From Strix aluco (taxonomy: Eukaryota > Chordata > Aves > Strigiformes > Strigidae), in contig NC_133971.1 of the NCBI RefSeq assembly GCF_031877795.1, positions 49,777,642 to 49,841,641 of the forward strand: a stretch of DNA of 64,000 nucleotides. Reading direction: 5' to 3'. How positions within the stretch are numbered: the stretch's first letter is position 1; every line of letters begins with the position of its first letter. The translations under genes and the position numbers were made by a program. This document shows, piece after piece, positions 1-13,615 of the stretch. Below the pieces are notes generated by a model, which was not told the DNA's origin, made no database searches, and saw only the letters and a list, made by a program, of their open reading frames with translations.

Positions 1-449
1 TAATAGGTATGTTTTTTTAAATCTTCCACAAGCATGTATTTGGTAGACAAGGTGAATAATTAAAAACTTTTGGCTAACTCACTAATATTGCTTCTTTTCT
101 GTTTAGGTGTGGTCTACAAGGAATTATGTTCTCAAAAGCAGGCAAAGGTATTTGCTGATGTGTCCCATGAGTCATTTTTTAATCTAGACCCCGTTCAGCA
201 ATAGTTCACTGCAGATATTCAGAAATGAAGATGTGTAATTTAGTTAGATAAACTGCATGATACTGTTTCTTTTTGCCTGAATGGGTGACTTGGATGACTA
301 GGAGGCAACAGGAAGATTCTTAAATTACAATCTGAGTGTAAAACTAGTCATTTGAAATTACAGATGCAATTAGAAACTTGCTATGAGTTATGTGTGTGTC
401 TATATTCTAGTAACAGGTCCATGTATGCACACACATATGCCTTCAGGAC

Positions 450-508
450 CAGCTCTTTCGTTGGTGTAAATCAGAGTACCCCTGTTGAGAACTGCGAATC
501 TGGCCCAT
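450..508. repeat. Fragment of ancient sauropsid palindromic repeat
   Basis: The stretch holds a 'ggtgtaaatcagagta' block, then a decayed 'cctgttga' core, and ends in 'aatctggccca'. The order (GGTGTAAATCAG, TTGACTTCA-like core, GATCTGGCCC) is a pattern I recognise from old non-autonomous repeats common in turtles, crocodilians and birds. The copy is heavily mutated and I cannot assign a named family without a repeat library. Confidence 0.4.
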
Positions 509-3009
509 ATGTTTAAATCCACTTTTCAGAGCTATGTAAATCACATCAGCTGGTATTTGCATCTTCCATAAAGTGCTCTAAGAACTGCATTGCAGGTTTT
601 CGTGGCTGATAGGCAGTGTGTAGCACAACAAGCAGATCTGCGTGTATCTCTGTGGCAGTCTTCCTAGTAAAGTAATAAACTAATAATTAAAGTTACTCTC
701 AGATATCTTAGTCCTAGCTCTTAGCCCAACTTTATGCAGTTTCTAGGCCTAAGAAGAGCACTGCATCAGGGTAGATACAATTGATTTTTTTTTAATGGTG
801 CTATTTGGGGGCATCCACACCATGATACACCTCACTGCCTCTTGATCAACTTCCTAGTTACCTAAAAGAGCTTGGTGTAGCTGCACTCTTCACACCTGGT
901 TCTGACTTTGCTTATGCTCAAGCTGGAACTGCTAATACATCAGAGTTTCAGAAGTTTAAACTGGGTGTAAATAAAGATCACAATCTCTTCTTTGAAAACT
1001 TAATAGAGATCCAGATTAGCCTGTGCTCTGGCAGGGCATTAGTCAACTTAAAAATGATGATAAAGCAGCTTTAGTCAACTGCACTTCTTCAGTCTGTTAT
1101 TCTTTCTCTTAATGGAGGCAGCACACTACTGCAGGTCACATAAGATACTGTAGACTGTCACTGGTTCTCTCACTGTATTTGTCCATCAACTGCTCTGCTA
1201 TCTGGGAGATGCCACTTCACCTTTCAGAGCTTATTCAACTGTAAAACATATATATTAATATTAATCTTCCTTGAGAAGTCCTGTATGACTTAATGTTCTC
1301 AAACTCTCTCAGACCCATAAGAGCCAGCAAAGAAAAATCCAGTATCACTGCTGTTGCTTCAGCACATTAGAGTTTATATAGCAAAAAGTTATCAGACTGG
1401 CATGCTAATAAAATTGTGGCAAAAAGCATTTTTGTTAAGCTGCTTGAAATGTTGGCAAAGTAGTGCATCCCTATGTTACCTGAAAAACAATCTCCAGCAT
1501 AAATTACAGTTCTGTTTGGTAACTGGTAACATACATGTCTTGGTAGGAGAAACTTTGAAACAGTGATGTATATTGATGAATATTTTGACAAAAGCTCCCA
1601 TGAATTTCCGTGCTTAGCTGGCTGCATATCCTATGTGTTGAGCTGTATCACTGGGAAACTTATTCAGTGGAAACAGAAACACTCTCAACCAAAAAGCAGG
1701 CACCACAGCTTGTCAAATGGGTAAAATTTCTGAAGGCAGAGGCCTCTTCCTTGTGAAAGCAATATGAGCATATCAAGAAATATGGACAGATCTAATTTCA
1801 GCTCTAGATCATTTTCAAAAATTCAGCTATGGGAGGAATTTGCACCTGCAATTTAAATACAAATCAGAAAAATTGCCCCACTTTATGTGTAATTGCAGGG
1901 ACAATTAAAATAATTAGAGAAAGAGGTCTACAGAGAGCTGTTCAGTTTTTCATCCCTCAAAGGTCTTTGAAAAATGTAACCATAGCGGGACTTTCTGAAA
2001 ATGATGACATATTGTTCCTTACGATATACCAAACTGTAATATCTCACATTCAACCCATAAGGTGAAGTCAGGTTTGAGTGCCAATCTTCTAAGACAGTAC
2101 TACTTTACCTGTGAAATATGTGGTAATGTATGTGGCATTTGGTGAAAGTCAGTCTTTTCTGACGGGATGAATCCAAACCCCTGGAATAAATCCTCTCTAG
2201 CAAGAATTATTTAGCTGTAACCAGAGAGAGACAAACTCTGTGAGAGGGAAAGAAATAGCTCAGGGAAAGTCCAAACTTATTTGATGGCAAAATTGTAACA
2301 CGGGTCTCCAAGTCCTGAGCAATTTTTTTCCAGCACATCTTCGTTTTAGAACTATGGGGTTAGTTACAGGATTGCATATCTCCAAAAGAATTTGCAAAAT
2401 AATTAAGTATGGAAACCTTGGTATGGATGCCTGATCAGCTCAAGGGATACCTCAAGGGATAATGGATTTTGGCAGTAACACAGAGAATAAAGTTGTTTCT
2501 GGAGGTCTCTTGCCAGGCTCATTTGTTCTGTTGGCGTTATTTACCTCTCTGTTGCTCTAGTTTATGCATCAGTCAGTGAAGTTACTCCAATGTAAAACCC
2601 GAGTTAGGTGTGAATCAGCTCTTACAATTCCACAATGCTTTCAACTCAGTTGTGGCTGCTAAATCTTGCTGTGGCTGACTCACTATTGGTATTGCCCAAA
2701 CATTTATTTTTAATTGATTTGAACTATATATACATATTTTACAGCAATTAAGGAAGTAAGAACTGAGTATGTAGCAGTACAATGTAGTCTGTGGACCTCT
2801 GATAATCAGGATGACAGTTTGTGTGGTAGATTTCTTTTTGTTTTTTCTACATGTATGTAAATTAATAGCCTATGTATATCTGCTTTTACTGTGATGGATA
2901 TAAGAAACTGTAATAATCTAATAATTCTTATGCTGCAAGGCAGTCAGGTATAGCTGCTGTAAATTTATTTAACTAAAATTATATAGACAGGACCTGAGAG
3001 TTATTGATG

Positions 3010-3072
3010 CTGATCACCCACGACTCCCACTGAAATCCATAGAAGCTAAGGGTGCTCATCACTTCTGAAAGT
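3010..3072. repeat. Fragment of ancient sauropsid palindromic repeat (second type)
   Basis: The sequence runs 'gctgatcacccacgactccc', then 'actgaaatccatagaagcta', then 'agggtgctcatcacttctg'. The arms are imperfect reverse complements around a centre, like a miniature inverted-repeat element whose intact form has a TTGACTTCAATGG-like core. It is old and degraded. The family name is not assigned. Confidence 0.4.
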
Positions 3073-6000
3073 AATGTATTCATGACAGGCTTTGTATATA
3101 CAAGCCATCCTGTGAGCAGCAGCACTAATTAGGCATGATTTCAGGAAGACTGTGTTTGTACTCACCCACCCTGAAATAACTCCCAGTCCTTCCATCATGG
3201 CCCTCTCTCACCTCTGTAACCTCAGTTCCCCCTGCTCTGATCCTAGACCCCCTTCAGCCCACGCTCACTCCTCTTCCTCCATGTATCCGCTTCCCCACTT
3301 CCTCCTTAATATTTCCTGCTTCTTCAGCACCTCCCCTCTGGCACCATACACCTACCCCTTGCCTCCTTTCCAGTTCTCTTCTACACCAAGTGAAAAAAAA
3401 CTGATTTATTATTCCCTGATGGCTTGAAGTTGTTTGGCCATGTTGTCTGGCCAGCTGGCAGAAAAAACAGAGCAGGTAATTGTTTAATTCACACTGAAAC
3501 CCTCCCCTCATTGGGGGTACTAATTTAGTTCTCTTTTCCCTGTCTAGCTGCCAGTTTTCCTGAAACATGGAGGAACGTAATATATCTAAGGCTGATACCT
3601 CTCTGTTAAATTTAGTTGAAATAAACCAACAGAATCAGAAGTTATTTAAGGGCAGGACAGAAAAACAAATGGGGAAGCAGTACTGTTATGCAAGCCTTAT
3701 TTCCTTAGGAAGCCAGGCTAATAAAACACGCAGGCAGCTGCTCATTGTATTTTTCTTCTCATGACCTTTCCTGTCTGTTTGGATCCCAGCTCCACAACTT
3801 CATCCATATTAGAAGACCAGTGCACCCATTCAGTATCTCAGTTATGCCAGTGCAGCTGCATGCAGCCTCACCCATGGAGTGTAGACCATAGAAGGCTTAA
3901 TTTTCAAGCTCTTTGGAGGAGCACCTTTTCATGACAGTGTGTGATCCACCTTGGCACTGTTAACAACTTAGAGACCAGGTACCTCATGCAGGAAAAACTT
4001 CCATCATCTTCTTCCATGACACAGTGCAATTTACTGGGAAACTAATCCATTAACAATAACTTTACCATTTGATCAGTCTCTTGGTATTATTTCTTTATGG
4101 TGTACTTCCAGTTGCAAAGGATGTGTGGTTTTTTTGGTTTTCTCCTTAGATAGCAAACTAAACATTTTTCTTGCTGTCTTCTATTAGAAATACTTGATCT
4201 TTATTTTCTTCCCCCTGGGAGCTTTTGGAGGTATCCATAGAGATGTGGCATACAGACCTAAACTGAGCCGTGACTTTTCCTCCTCGTATGGGAGTTGTGT
4301 ATGTGAGAAGCTGATTCTTAGAATTGCCAGAGCAGTATTAAAGCCTGCAGGAGAAGGCTGGCCAGTGATAAACATGGATGTGCTGTTTGCCTAGGGCAGC
4401 TGTACTACTATGGTTGGCACAGCAGTGTTAAATTTGCTCATGAGTGGTAAAATAGAGTTCATTGGTGGTCCTGTAGCTTTTTCCACAAAAGGAAGGACTT
4501 TTGTCCTATTGTAGACAAATTCCATATTGAGCAATTTGTGGAAAATTAATGCAATATGGTGTTCTTCCCTTCTCGCTTACAGAGCTTGAAGTTTCTTTTA
4601 GCCTTATCCAAAACCACTGGAGTGAACAGGGTTTAGACCAGACCTTCCATGGACTAGTGCATGCTGCCCGTGAGACCAGCCCTATTTCAGTACAAAACTT
4701 GCAGTGATTCCATCAGCATATCCTAAACACAGCACAAGTGTATCCAAGAGGTTTTTAATTACTACAGATGGTTCTGATCACTGCTCCACATCGCACTTGA
4801 AAGTGATCCCTGTTGTGCCACCTCTGAGGAGACATTGTTCTGCGCAGACTTGCTGATCCACCAGCCATGATCCAGCCCCTTTCACCAAGCCTAAGGGCAC
4901 TGGGTTGTCACAATGCCAACCACCACAGTCAAGCAGCTCATACTAACCCCCGGTGATGCAAAACCAGTGGTACAGAAGAGGCGTTGGGGCACAATTAAGA
5001 GGGAAGTTGTGCTATCAGTGGCTTTCCAGCAACCCCTATCTGACTTCCCAGCTTTGAGCCTGTTGGCCTGAAGACAAACAGGGAAAGAGCAGAAGCAAGT
5101 TCAAGGACCTGCCACTGTCACCTTTGGGGCTTCATCTTTCCAGATGGGTCCAGAACCCACCAGGAATGTCTGGAGACTTGGTCCATAGTCTGCATTTCTG
5201 CCAGCCCATGCACTGAGACATAAAACGGTCAGTTTATCAAGTCTCCTTGGCAGTATAGACTAAGCAAATTTTGCTGGCACACAGTTGGAAAACAAATCAC
5301 TTCCCTAGAGAGATCCTCAGTTTGTCCAGATTTAAGGGAATCCTTATTCCTCTGAGGGAACTGAGACAAGCCCTTTCCCAGACTGGATGGACTTTGCCTT
5401 TCCTGAGCTGTGAACTTGAGAGGAACGCAAGCAGGGATAGCAGCTGGGAAAGTCATCACCACCTCTTGTTTCCTCCATGGGGCCTGTTTTTGAAGAGAGG
5501 GCTCAGCAGCCTGCTGCTTGACTCCATCCAGCAGCAGCAGCTCAGTCCTACAATTGCCACCCTGAGAGGGGAGGAGAATGGCTGGAGAAGGAAGCACATT
5601 CAGCAGTAGGGAGCAGTCATTGCGCAGTCACCAAGGCCATTGCCACTCCTCAGTGTGGCAGTCTCTGTTCCTAGAGCTGTCTCCCAGGGGGTGTCCTGTC
5701 TGCATCACTTGCATGGTCTGCCCATGGCCAGCACCAGCCATGTGGTGGCCTGTTTCACTGGAGCCAGGTTTGATTGTCTTTGACCACAGAGCTGGGGCAG
5801 AAATTAATGGAAGGATGTCTCCTTCAGACACAGGTAAGCCTTTCCCTAGTTGCTGAGGTAATGCAACAGCTTCTAGTCTGACTGGTGCACACACCCACCG
5901 TTTCCGACCGTCCTGTTCAGCTGCATTCCTCTCAGAAGCACTGGAAGCCTTTGGCCCGTGTGAATGGGTGTCTGCTGTGAATGGTGGGGGACCTGAACTG

Positions 6001-9000
6001 CTCTGCTCCTTGTACTTCTGCTTGTGTCATTTTCCTTCACCAGATGTAAGGTCAAGTGGTCCTTGTTGCCTGACTCTGCATGGGCTGAAATCTGTCAGCG
6101 CTGAAGGTGGAAATGACCAAGCTGCACCTGATTTTACCCATTCAGCAAAGTCTGAGTTTTTCTGTAGAGAGACAGCTCTTCCAGAGAGCGATTCAGAGCA
6201 CTATTAAATCACTCCTTGGAAAGGTCTGCCTCTCACTTGAGAGAAGGCAAGGCTGTTACTAATTGTGGGCTCTAGGAGAACTTAAAAGCTACAATATCCA
6301 AATGCTTATCCCACATGTAAGTTGTCTCAGTCCCCAGAACCTCTGGCTGTGCTTCTACAGGAAAGAGACCCAGGTCTAAAGCTTAGATGGGATTCACAGC
6401 AAACGCAACTGATCAATAAACTCAAAGATGAGAGGTGTCCCCACAGCCAGTTTAAAACCAAGCCAAGAAGATTTTCTTCCTTGAGTTGCCTAAATCAATG
6501 TGAATTCCACAGAGTTTGGAACAGATCCTGCAAAAGACTTATGACAACTTATACCCGTAAAGATCTGGTCCTGCATAGTGTATATCTTTTGTGGGTTTGT
6601 TTCCATGTAATCTGAATGAAAAGGGTCTTATATGCTGCAGTTACAGCTTCTATGGAAAATCTCACAGTAAGAAGCAGATCTGCACAGCTGTCTTGAGAAA
6701 GAGGGATGGTACAAAACCTATACAGGGATCCTGCTCTGTATTCAGGTATCCTGTTTCCTGAATAGCACTAGCTACTACAAGCATCAGTTAAAGGAACCAT
6801 GAAAATTACTGCAGTTAATATAGGTTTAGGTTATTAACCTACAGTTGATTCTGCTTCATCACAGCTATTACTTGAGAAATTTTATACATTAAAATGAAAT
6901 AGTATCATTTTACTTACATGTTTTCACATTGCATTATAACTGAATTATAAAGCTTTTTGTAATTATCTGAATGATGCAGGAGCCCTTTTCCTTTCTCATA
7001 GGTAAGTGCGTTAATGGGAGAGGAAGGAGCAGGGATCTGCTTCCCAGAGCTTCTTATCTCAACCTGCACCAGGTGACATTTCTGACTGAGCACAACTTTA
7101 AAGGAGGTTGACTGTCCAGCTGTGTCAGTACCTTGAGACAGAGGGACTCTTGCGGTCCCCAAGTACACGCAGCAAATACCAGGCAGTTGTGTACTCTGAA
7201 TATTTAAAAATTATGTTTATGAATGACAGTGTAGACGGTGTTTTGTTGTTGTTCAGTTTTTTGCTTTTGCCCACCTACTCCCCAGATCTGTCTGTAATTA
7301 GCTAGAGTGTCCTGCAATGAAAGGATAATTTTGGGACCTTCAAACAGCAGGCTTGGTCTTCTTCTCTGCCTGTGAGGGTGAAGGCCTGATGATGTTTCCC
7401 CTGTGTTGGGATGGAGGCCCTCCATACATGGGTGTTGGCTCTGATGCATGCTGGGCCACATTCCAAGCTCTTTTTTTTCCCAGCTTTTCCCCATTGTAAT
7501 TTGTTTTGATACAGATGATTGTCTCATGACTGCAGACTAAATGCTACAGGGTTAGGCCTCAGCTCAGAAGATTTTATTAAAATAGTTATACCTTGACTAA
7601 TATAGTTCACCTACTAATTCCCCAGCCTGGAGGTCATATACATATTCTTTAATGTGCACAACAATAATAGGAAAGCATTCCTCCCATTAGCCTAGCCACA
7701 GCCAAAGTATACCAAATCTATAAAGAAAGATGGCATAGACCGCTGGGCTTTGTGAAAATAAATCCTTAGGAGAGATTTAATCACTAAATGCTCTGAAGCT
7801 GAAGCTGAACAAAAATAACAATCCAGTGGATCCAGACCAGGAGGAAAAATTAGCAGTCCATTTAACTAATAGTAACACACACAATAAATACTGTGTGGGA
7901 CTGGAGAGCTTTCACTGTGTGATATAAAAATGCATCTTATTCTTTCTGCTTATACTCAGCCCTTAGTGAGACCACTTGCCTGTCCCTTTCCCTCTCCTTC
8001 TAAGATTCTCACAAAATAGGCCATTTTTATCTCACTTTTACTAACTCATTTTCTTTCTAGAAGAAGAGACAGCTCTGTCAGTTATAGTGTCTCTTCAATA
8101 CTCAATAACAAGCAGAGGGCCTGGAAAATATACATTATGCAATGAGTTAACCATTTATAATATTTAGAAAGTTACTTCCCTTCCCAGTTCTATAAACAAA
8201 TATGAGAGACTGCTAAACCAGAAAGAAATCAAATCCTACCACTGAAAACATCTATGACAAAATGCCTGTAGTAAACTTTAATTTTAATCTCAGCTGCTAT
8301 AACTATCAGTGGGTGAAGACTGAGTCTTTTGTATTGCAAAGAACCTGGTTAAGATTTTTTTTTCTTAATCTTTTCAGCACAAGAATATAAATAATGCTGT
8401 TCTTTGTAACAACTCTTCAATTTGGTCCTTCAGTGTGACTTTTAAATACAGCTATGTGAAATGCTAGGCTTTTAGCTTGCAGGAGTTGGTACGCAATTTT
8501 TTTGTGTGTTTGTGGGAGTTTCAGTGTAATCTCCAGATCTCACAGCTAAGCACTGGTAAAGCAACCGCTCTCTGGCTAGCTTTGTTGTCAGATTTATGAA
8601 TCCAAAATTGGGGTCAGACTTGCCCCAAACCTGCAGTTTCTCTGGGTTTCCTCTCCGCTGAGGCCTCTCTGCTAAACGCAGAACTCAAAGCAGACCGAAG
8701 CCTTCTTGCAGCCCTGGGGAGCCTTTGGCCAATAGACAGGGGAGCCCAGCCTCCTCTTCTCTCTCCCAGCCAAAGTGTCAGGATTGGATGCAGATGTACT
8801 GCACCACCTTCCAAGTGCCTGCACTAGCTTAAGAGTCACCGAGATAAAATTAAAAGTCAGCGCAATGCAGACCTGAAGTAAGGTCACTCTTTACTCCTGG
8901 GGCTGGTACAATGGGCCCCAGGCAGGAGGAAAGGAGGCGTGAAGTCAAGCTATGCTTGCTGAAGGAATAGCTCTTCCCTGCAGGGACAGCAGTCTGGAAG

Positions 9001-9082
9001 GTGGCTCAGTCACAAGCTCTTCAGCAAATTCCAGTTCCGTAATACCAGGAAACACACATATGATCAAAGCTCTCTTCAAACA

Positions 9083-9180
9083 CTGGGCCAAATTCTGATC
9101 TCAGTTTTACAGCACAAGTCCAGAGTAACTTTTTAAGCCAGTAGAGTTGCTGCTGCTAAACATCAGTATCAATTTGACCC
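9083..9180. repeat. Fragment of ancient sauropsid repeat (CAAATTCTGATCTCAG type)
   Basis: 'gggccaaattctgatctcag' is followed by 'tttacagcacaagtccagag' and 'taac'. This matches the remembered layout of an old palindromic element found across sauropsids: CCAAATTCTGATCTCAG, TTACACyGGTGTAAATCCAGAGTAAC. The copy is degraded after about 60 bp. It is evidence for the host lineage rather than for local function. Confidence 0.45.
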
Positions 9181-12100
9181 AATGCAATTTGGCTAAACTT
9201 GCTGAAATTATGGCAAAATATATAAATAAGGTATGATTTTAGTCTCTTAGCTCTCCTTTTCAGGGGGTTGCAATTTCTCTTTTGGCTCGTGCTTCCCATT
9301 TAATTATGCCAGGCTCTAAAATGCTCAATGGCAAGCCAAGATTTTGAATAATTGCAACGAATGGAGGATTTCTTGTTCTGACACACACATTAGCTAATTT
9401 TCCTTGGGTTCTGATACTAACTATCAAATTCCACCACCCCCGTGTGTCTGGGCTGATTTTTTTTCTCCCTTATTTTCCAACTGCAAAGCAGACATCTGGC
9501 AGCTCTCTGGTGGCAATAGCTGATACACTCACTCTGCTCACCACGCTTTACCCATTTCTCTGTGGGAGGTAGCAAAAGAGGCAAAAGGAGCCATGGTTTC
9601 AGATTCAAGCCCTTATTTTTATCCTGTGTAATTCCACAGGGGGATGTTTTCTTTCTCCTGCCACCCTCAGGCTTGTGCTTTCTATTATCACTGAAAGATC
9701 CGTCTAGCAAGAATTACTTCCCCTGCCTCCAAAATCAGAGGAATTCTTTCTGGTTTCTCCCTTTGCAAACAGCATTTGTTTCTCCTCCTCCTAAGCTTCA
9801 AATGAGCTCCTCCTTCTCTGACAGTCCCGGAGGCAAGGGGCACCTGAGCTGGGGCCAGGGGTGCTCGATTCAGCACTGCCACCTGGCCTGCCTGATGTTT
9901 GCTGCCCTGGAGATCACAGCAATTGGAGGAGCCATGTGGAGAGCACCTGCCATGCTGTTGTAATGTGGGAAGAGTCCCCAAGGGGAATATTGACATGTGG
10001 AAGGGGGAGGGAGAAGGGAAGCAGTGCACGACTTTATCTGCCGTAATTTGCCCTGTTTGTCCCTTGAGTTCTTGAAGGAGAATATAACAGAGCCCTCCAT
10101 GACCTCAAGCTTTCACCTTAATATTTAATCACAATTTAGATTACTCTGATGTTGATTAAGGCTGAGTAAATATATACTACACAGAAATAATTCCACTCTA
10201 AATCAACAGCTATATTTTTTCCCAGTAATGATTGTCATTAGCCTGGAATGTTTCTCATGCCTATAATTTCTTAATAGATTGAAATTATTTTTATTCTAAA
10301 ATAATCCCCATATGCTCCCATGTAATTTTGAATATTAATTTATTCCTATTCCCATATCTGTGACAATCCTGCCTGAAGTTGTTTAGGCTCATATGAGAAT
10401 GATCAGGTTTTATTCTTATGCAAACTATAGTCTTCTGTTCGTTTGATACCAATACTTCAGCTTCCATGCTTATGCTGACACAAATTAATTAAAGATATTT
10501 CATATGGTCTGTGGAAAGGCCTAACTTCATGTGACATTTTCTTCATTCTCCATCACAGAATATGTGCCTGATGGTCTTGAAATTATTTTGATAGTTGGTT
10601 CCAGTTTTGCAGACTTGTACACGTAATCAATAGATTTCTATATCACATTTTCATCCTGCCATATTTACCCTACTGTCTTTACTCCAGCTCAGTTACATTG
10701 CAAGAAACTCTTCCCTGATACTTAAGAAAAATTAGAAGTACTAAGTATTGTTATTAAGCAGACTTATGTCTCTGCAAGAATAACAACTATGCTGTGTCAG
10801 CCTCACATAACATCCTCAAGTTGTTTTCTGAATAATACTGATAAGTCAGTCTCAAATCTGCATTTTTCAAATTCTAAACAAGCTATCATAATGTTTAGAG
10901 TTGTCATATGAATATGTATTATAAAGCTTTAGTACCTGAGAATGTCTGAATGTGTAACTATGAAAAAGAACACAGAAGAAAAATTAGTGTTTTAAAAATA
11001 GGTTCAACTGATTGAAAACTCTGGCTAGAAATTTCTTCACTGTATACTGAAAACGCATAGTAGTAGTGAGCCCAGTATGTTGAAGATATGCCATTACTTT
11101 TTATCCTGTATCAGTGTGAGACTGTCAGCAGCTCTTAATGTACCTTATTAAAGGATCCTCCTAGAATACGTAGAACAGGCTTGGTGAGTAGACATACACA
11201 AAAAAAAACGCAAACCTGCAGCCCACAGTCTTGGCTTCACTGCAAGTGGTAGTGATAATCTGCACCATTTTCCTTAAGCACAATCACAGGGCAGGACAGT
11301 AAGGGCTTGAGAAGGCTTTAAGCAGAAAACGGAACGTGAAGCAGAGGGAGACAGTGTAAAAAACTTAATTTTGTGGAAGTGCCTTTTTTCCTAAACACAT
11401 TTCTGCTTCAGTTTAAGAAAGACTAATGTAGCTCTTGGCCAGCTAGAGGGACATTTGGGTTCTGCAGCAGCAGAATTGGTCTGATACCAGCCTAAGATCT
11501 ATTAGGATCATTCTAAGTTTCAGAGGCAATCAGTGCTTCAGCTGCTGCTAATCCTTCCTGCTCCCTACATCGAATCACTGTATGGAGGCTCTTCTTCAAT
11601 GTGTTGTATGTGAGCAGATTACCCCTTCTGTCTGCAGAGTGGGCAAGGTTACACTCAGCCTGTCTGTCCGATCTGTCACTCCCAGCACACAGATGGAGAT
11701 TAGCCAAAGCTGTCATCACAGGCGGATGCTGTACATGTAGTCATGATCTGTAAGATGGACTATTGTACTGCTTTACTTTACGGTTTTCTACATTATGCTC
11801 CCTAGACTGACATGCGCAAAGTGCTGTTGTCAGAGTCTTAACTCAGAGTGAGCGACCTCAGTTTGTCACACTAATCTTGAGGGAATGGCATTGGCTCATT
11901 TTCAGAGTTTCAATTGATTTTAAAATTGCTTTGATGACTTACATAGTTGGGGAACACATTGAGGAAAAATTACTTGTCTCTCTATGTAAGCCTAGGCACC
12001 ACATGAGAGGTCTACACCCTCACCAAAAGTATAGGCTGGAGTCATAGCATACTCATGCTGTAACTGGTGTGCATCCCAGACCTGGAGTTTAAAGTTGATT

Positions 12101-13615
12101 ACAGTCAGGAGAAAAACATCAGTAAACTCATTTTAAAGGCAACTTCCATTCTAGTTATTTTCCTCTAGTATCTCCTTTTAAATGGAGCAGCTCTGTCCCA
12201 TGGAACTTCTGTTACCTTCAGCTTTTAAAAAAAGTAATCTACTTTATGATTCAGTCTAATTTGTTTCTTGCTTGTACAGAAGTTAATCATACTTTTAGTA
12301 TTGGCTAAGTACAAAAAAAGAGAGACTCAGCAAGAGAGGTTTAAGCATTTATATATTACCTCACAACTGGGACAACGAAGTGCGTGTATATGATCAGTTA
12401 CTGTGGCTTTGCTGATGTGCACTAACTTGTTGAGCTGCAGTAACTTTAGCATCTGTCTGAGCCCTGAGGGTTTGTCTACACACAAAAGTTGTAGTGTTTA
12501 ACCGTACCATTGAAGGGCAACATTGCCCTCAAGGACAGATGCAGTCAAAGTGATATAAATGTATGCAAAACCATGGAACTTAGTCTTTTAGAGAATAGCA
12601 GTAAGCTAAAGGTACATAAGGTACCTTTATACTCTACTATAACATTATCTGTAGGACAATATGCCAGAAGATCACCACTCTGTGCAATTAAAGGAGTGCA
12701 AATACTGTGCAAAAAACAGGCATTAATACAGTATGCTCACTGTTGTTAAAATTATAACGGAACACATATTTCAAATCCTTCTAGTGTGTGCCATTCAGCA
12801 AGGAAAACAAAATTTCGCCAGTTACACAAGGGAAAAGTGTGCGGGGTGGGAAGGAAACACAAAAATTGTAAAATGTCACAAGAGTCTTGTATGACAGAGA
12901 TTGGACTTCTCTGTTCAAGCAAGAAATGGTGTATTAAAAATTCAGGAACTGAAAGGAAAAATTGAATCTGAACCAAGGGTCATGATGAATTGCTAAGCTT
13001 TCTACATTACGTGTTCGTTTGGTAATTCATGACAATTAATGACTTTGGGAAGGTGGAAGGTAAGACAGTAACATGACAGTCAGCAAACAAGTTTTGCTGA
13101 AATTCTTGTAGGAGCTTGATTTGAGACCTGGGACCCATCTAGAATGTATTCACTGTTTTACAGAGGAGCAAGAAAACATGAGCCTTGCAGATGTATTGGA
13201 TAGACAGAGCTAAAATTTAATATGGAATATACATTATATGCTGCATACATGCATAGAATGAGGTCTGTGAGGAAATTCTTCGTGGTGGAGGGACAGCGTG
13301 GCTCCTGGAATGGATAATAAATTACAGAACATTTCTTTTTACACAGTTTAGAAGTACTGCCAATATCTGTCATAACATCATCTGCTGTGTGAAACAACTC
13401 GGTAAAATGTGTAGGGCACACTCTTTTTGATCTCTGAGGAAAATGGGAGGTCTGAACTTCAGTGCAGAAAAGGTTCCTGCAGTGGCTGGGTCATCACTGT
13501 CAAATGCAAAATGACAGCCACTGTTACAGAACAAATAGCCATCCTTCATTTATCATGCATAACTTTATGCTGTTGCATTTCATTTTAACCTCCATGGTGC
13601 ATTTATACGTTAGAG

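Larger units (their letters stand above)
1..13615. other. AT-rich non-coding DNA, no gene recognised
   Basis: No open frame in this stretch resembles a known protein. The longest are around 110-135 codons (5229-5609 on both strands, 9562-9963 +), overlap frames on the opposite strand, and have no family motif or codon-bias signal that I can see. A slightly GC-richer patch lies at about 4850-6200. A pyrimidine-rich patch lies at about 3170-3380. Several worn interspersed-repeat fragments are listed separately. The stretch reads as intergenic or deep intronic DNA. Confidence 0.7.

Noticed and set aside
107..147. Possible 41-bp exon with acceptor 'ttctgtttag' and donor 'aaag/gtattt'
   Set aside because: The donor is weak, the frame stays open past it only to 203, and no protein is recognised. 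Too little to call.
5229..5609. Overlapping frames of 112 and 122 codons on opposite strands
   Set aside because: No motif, and both strands are open in a moderately GC-rich patch. Chance is the simplest explanation.
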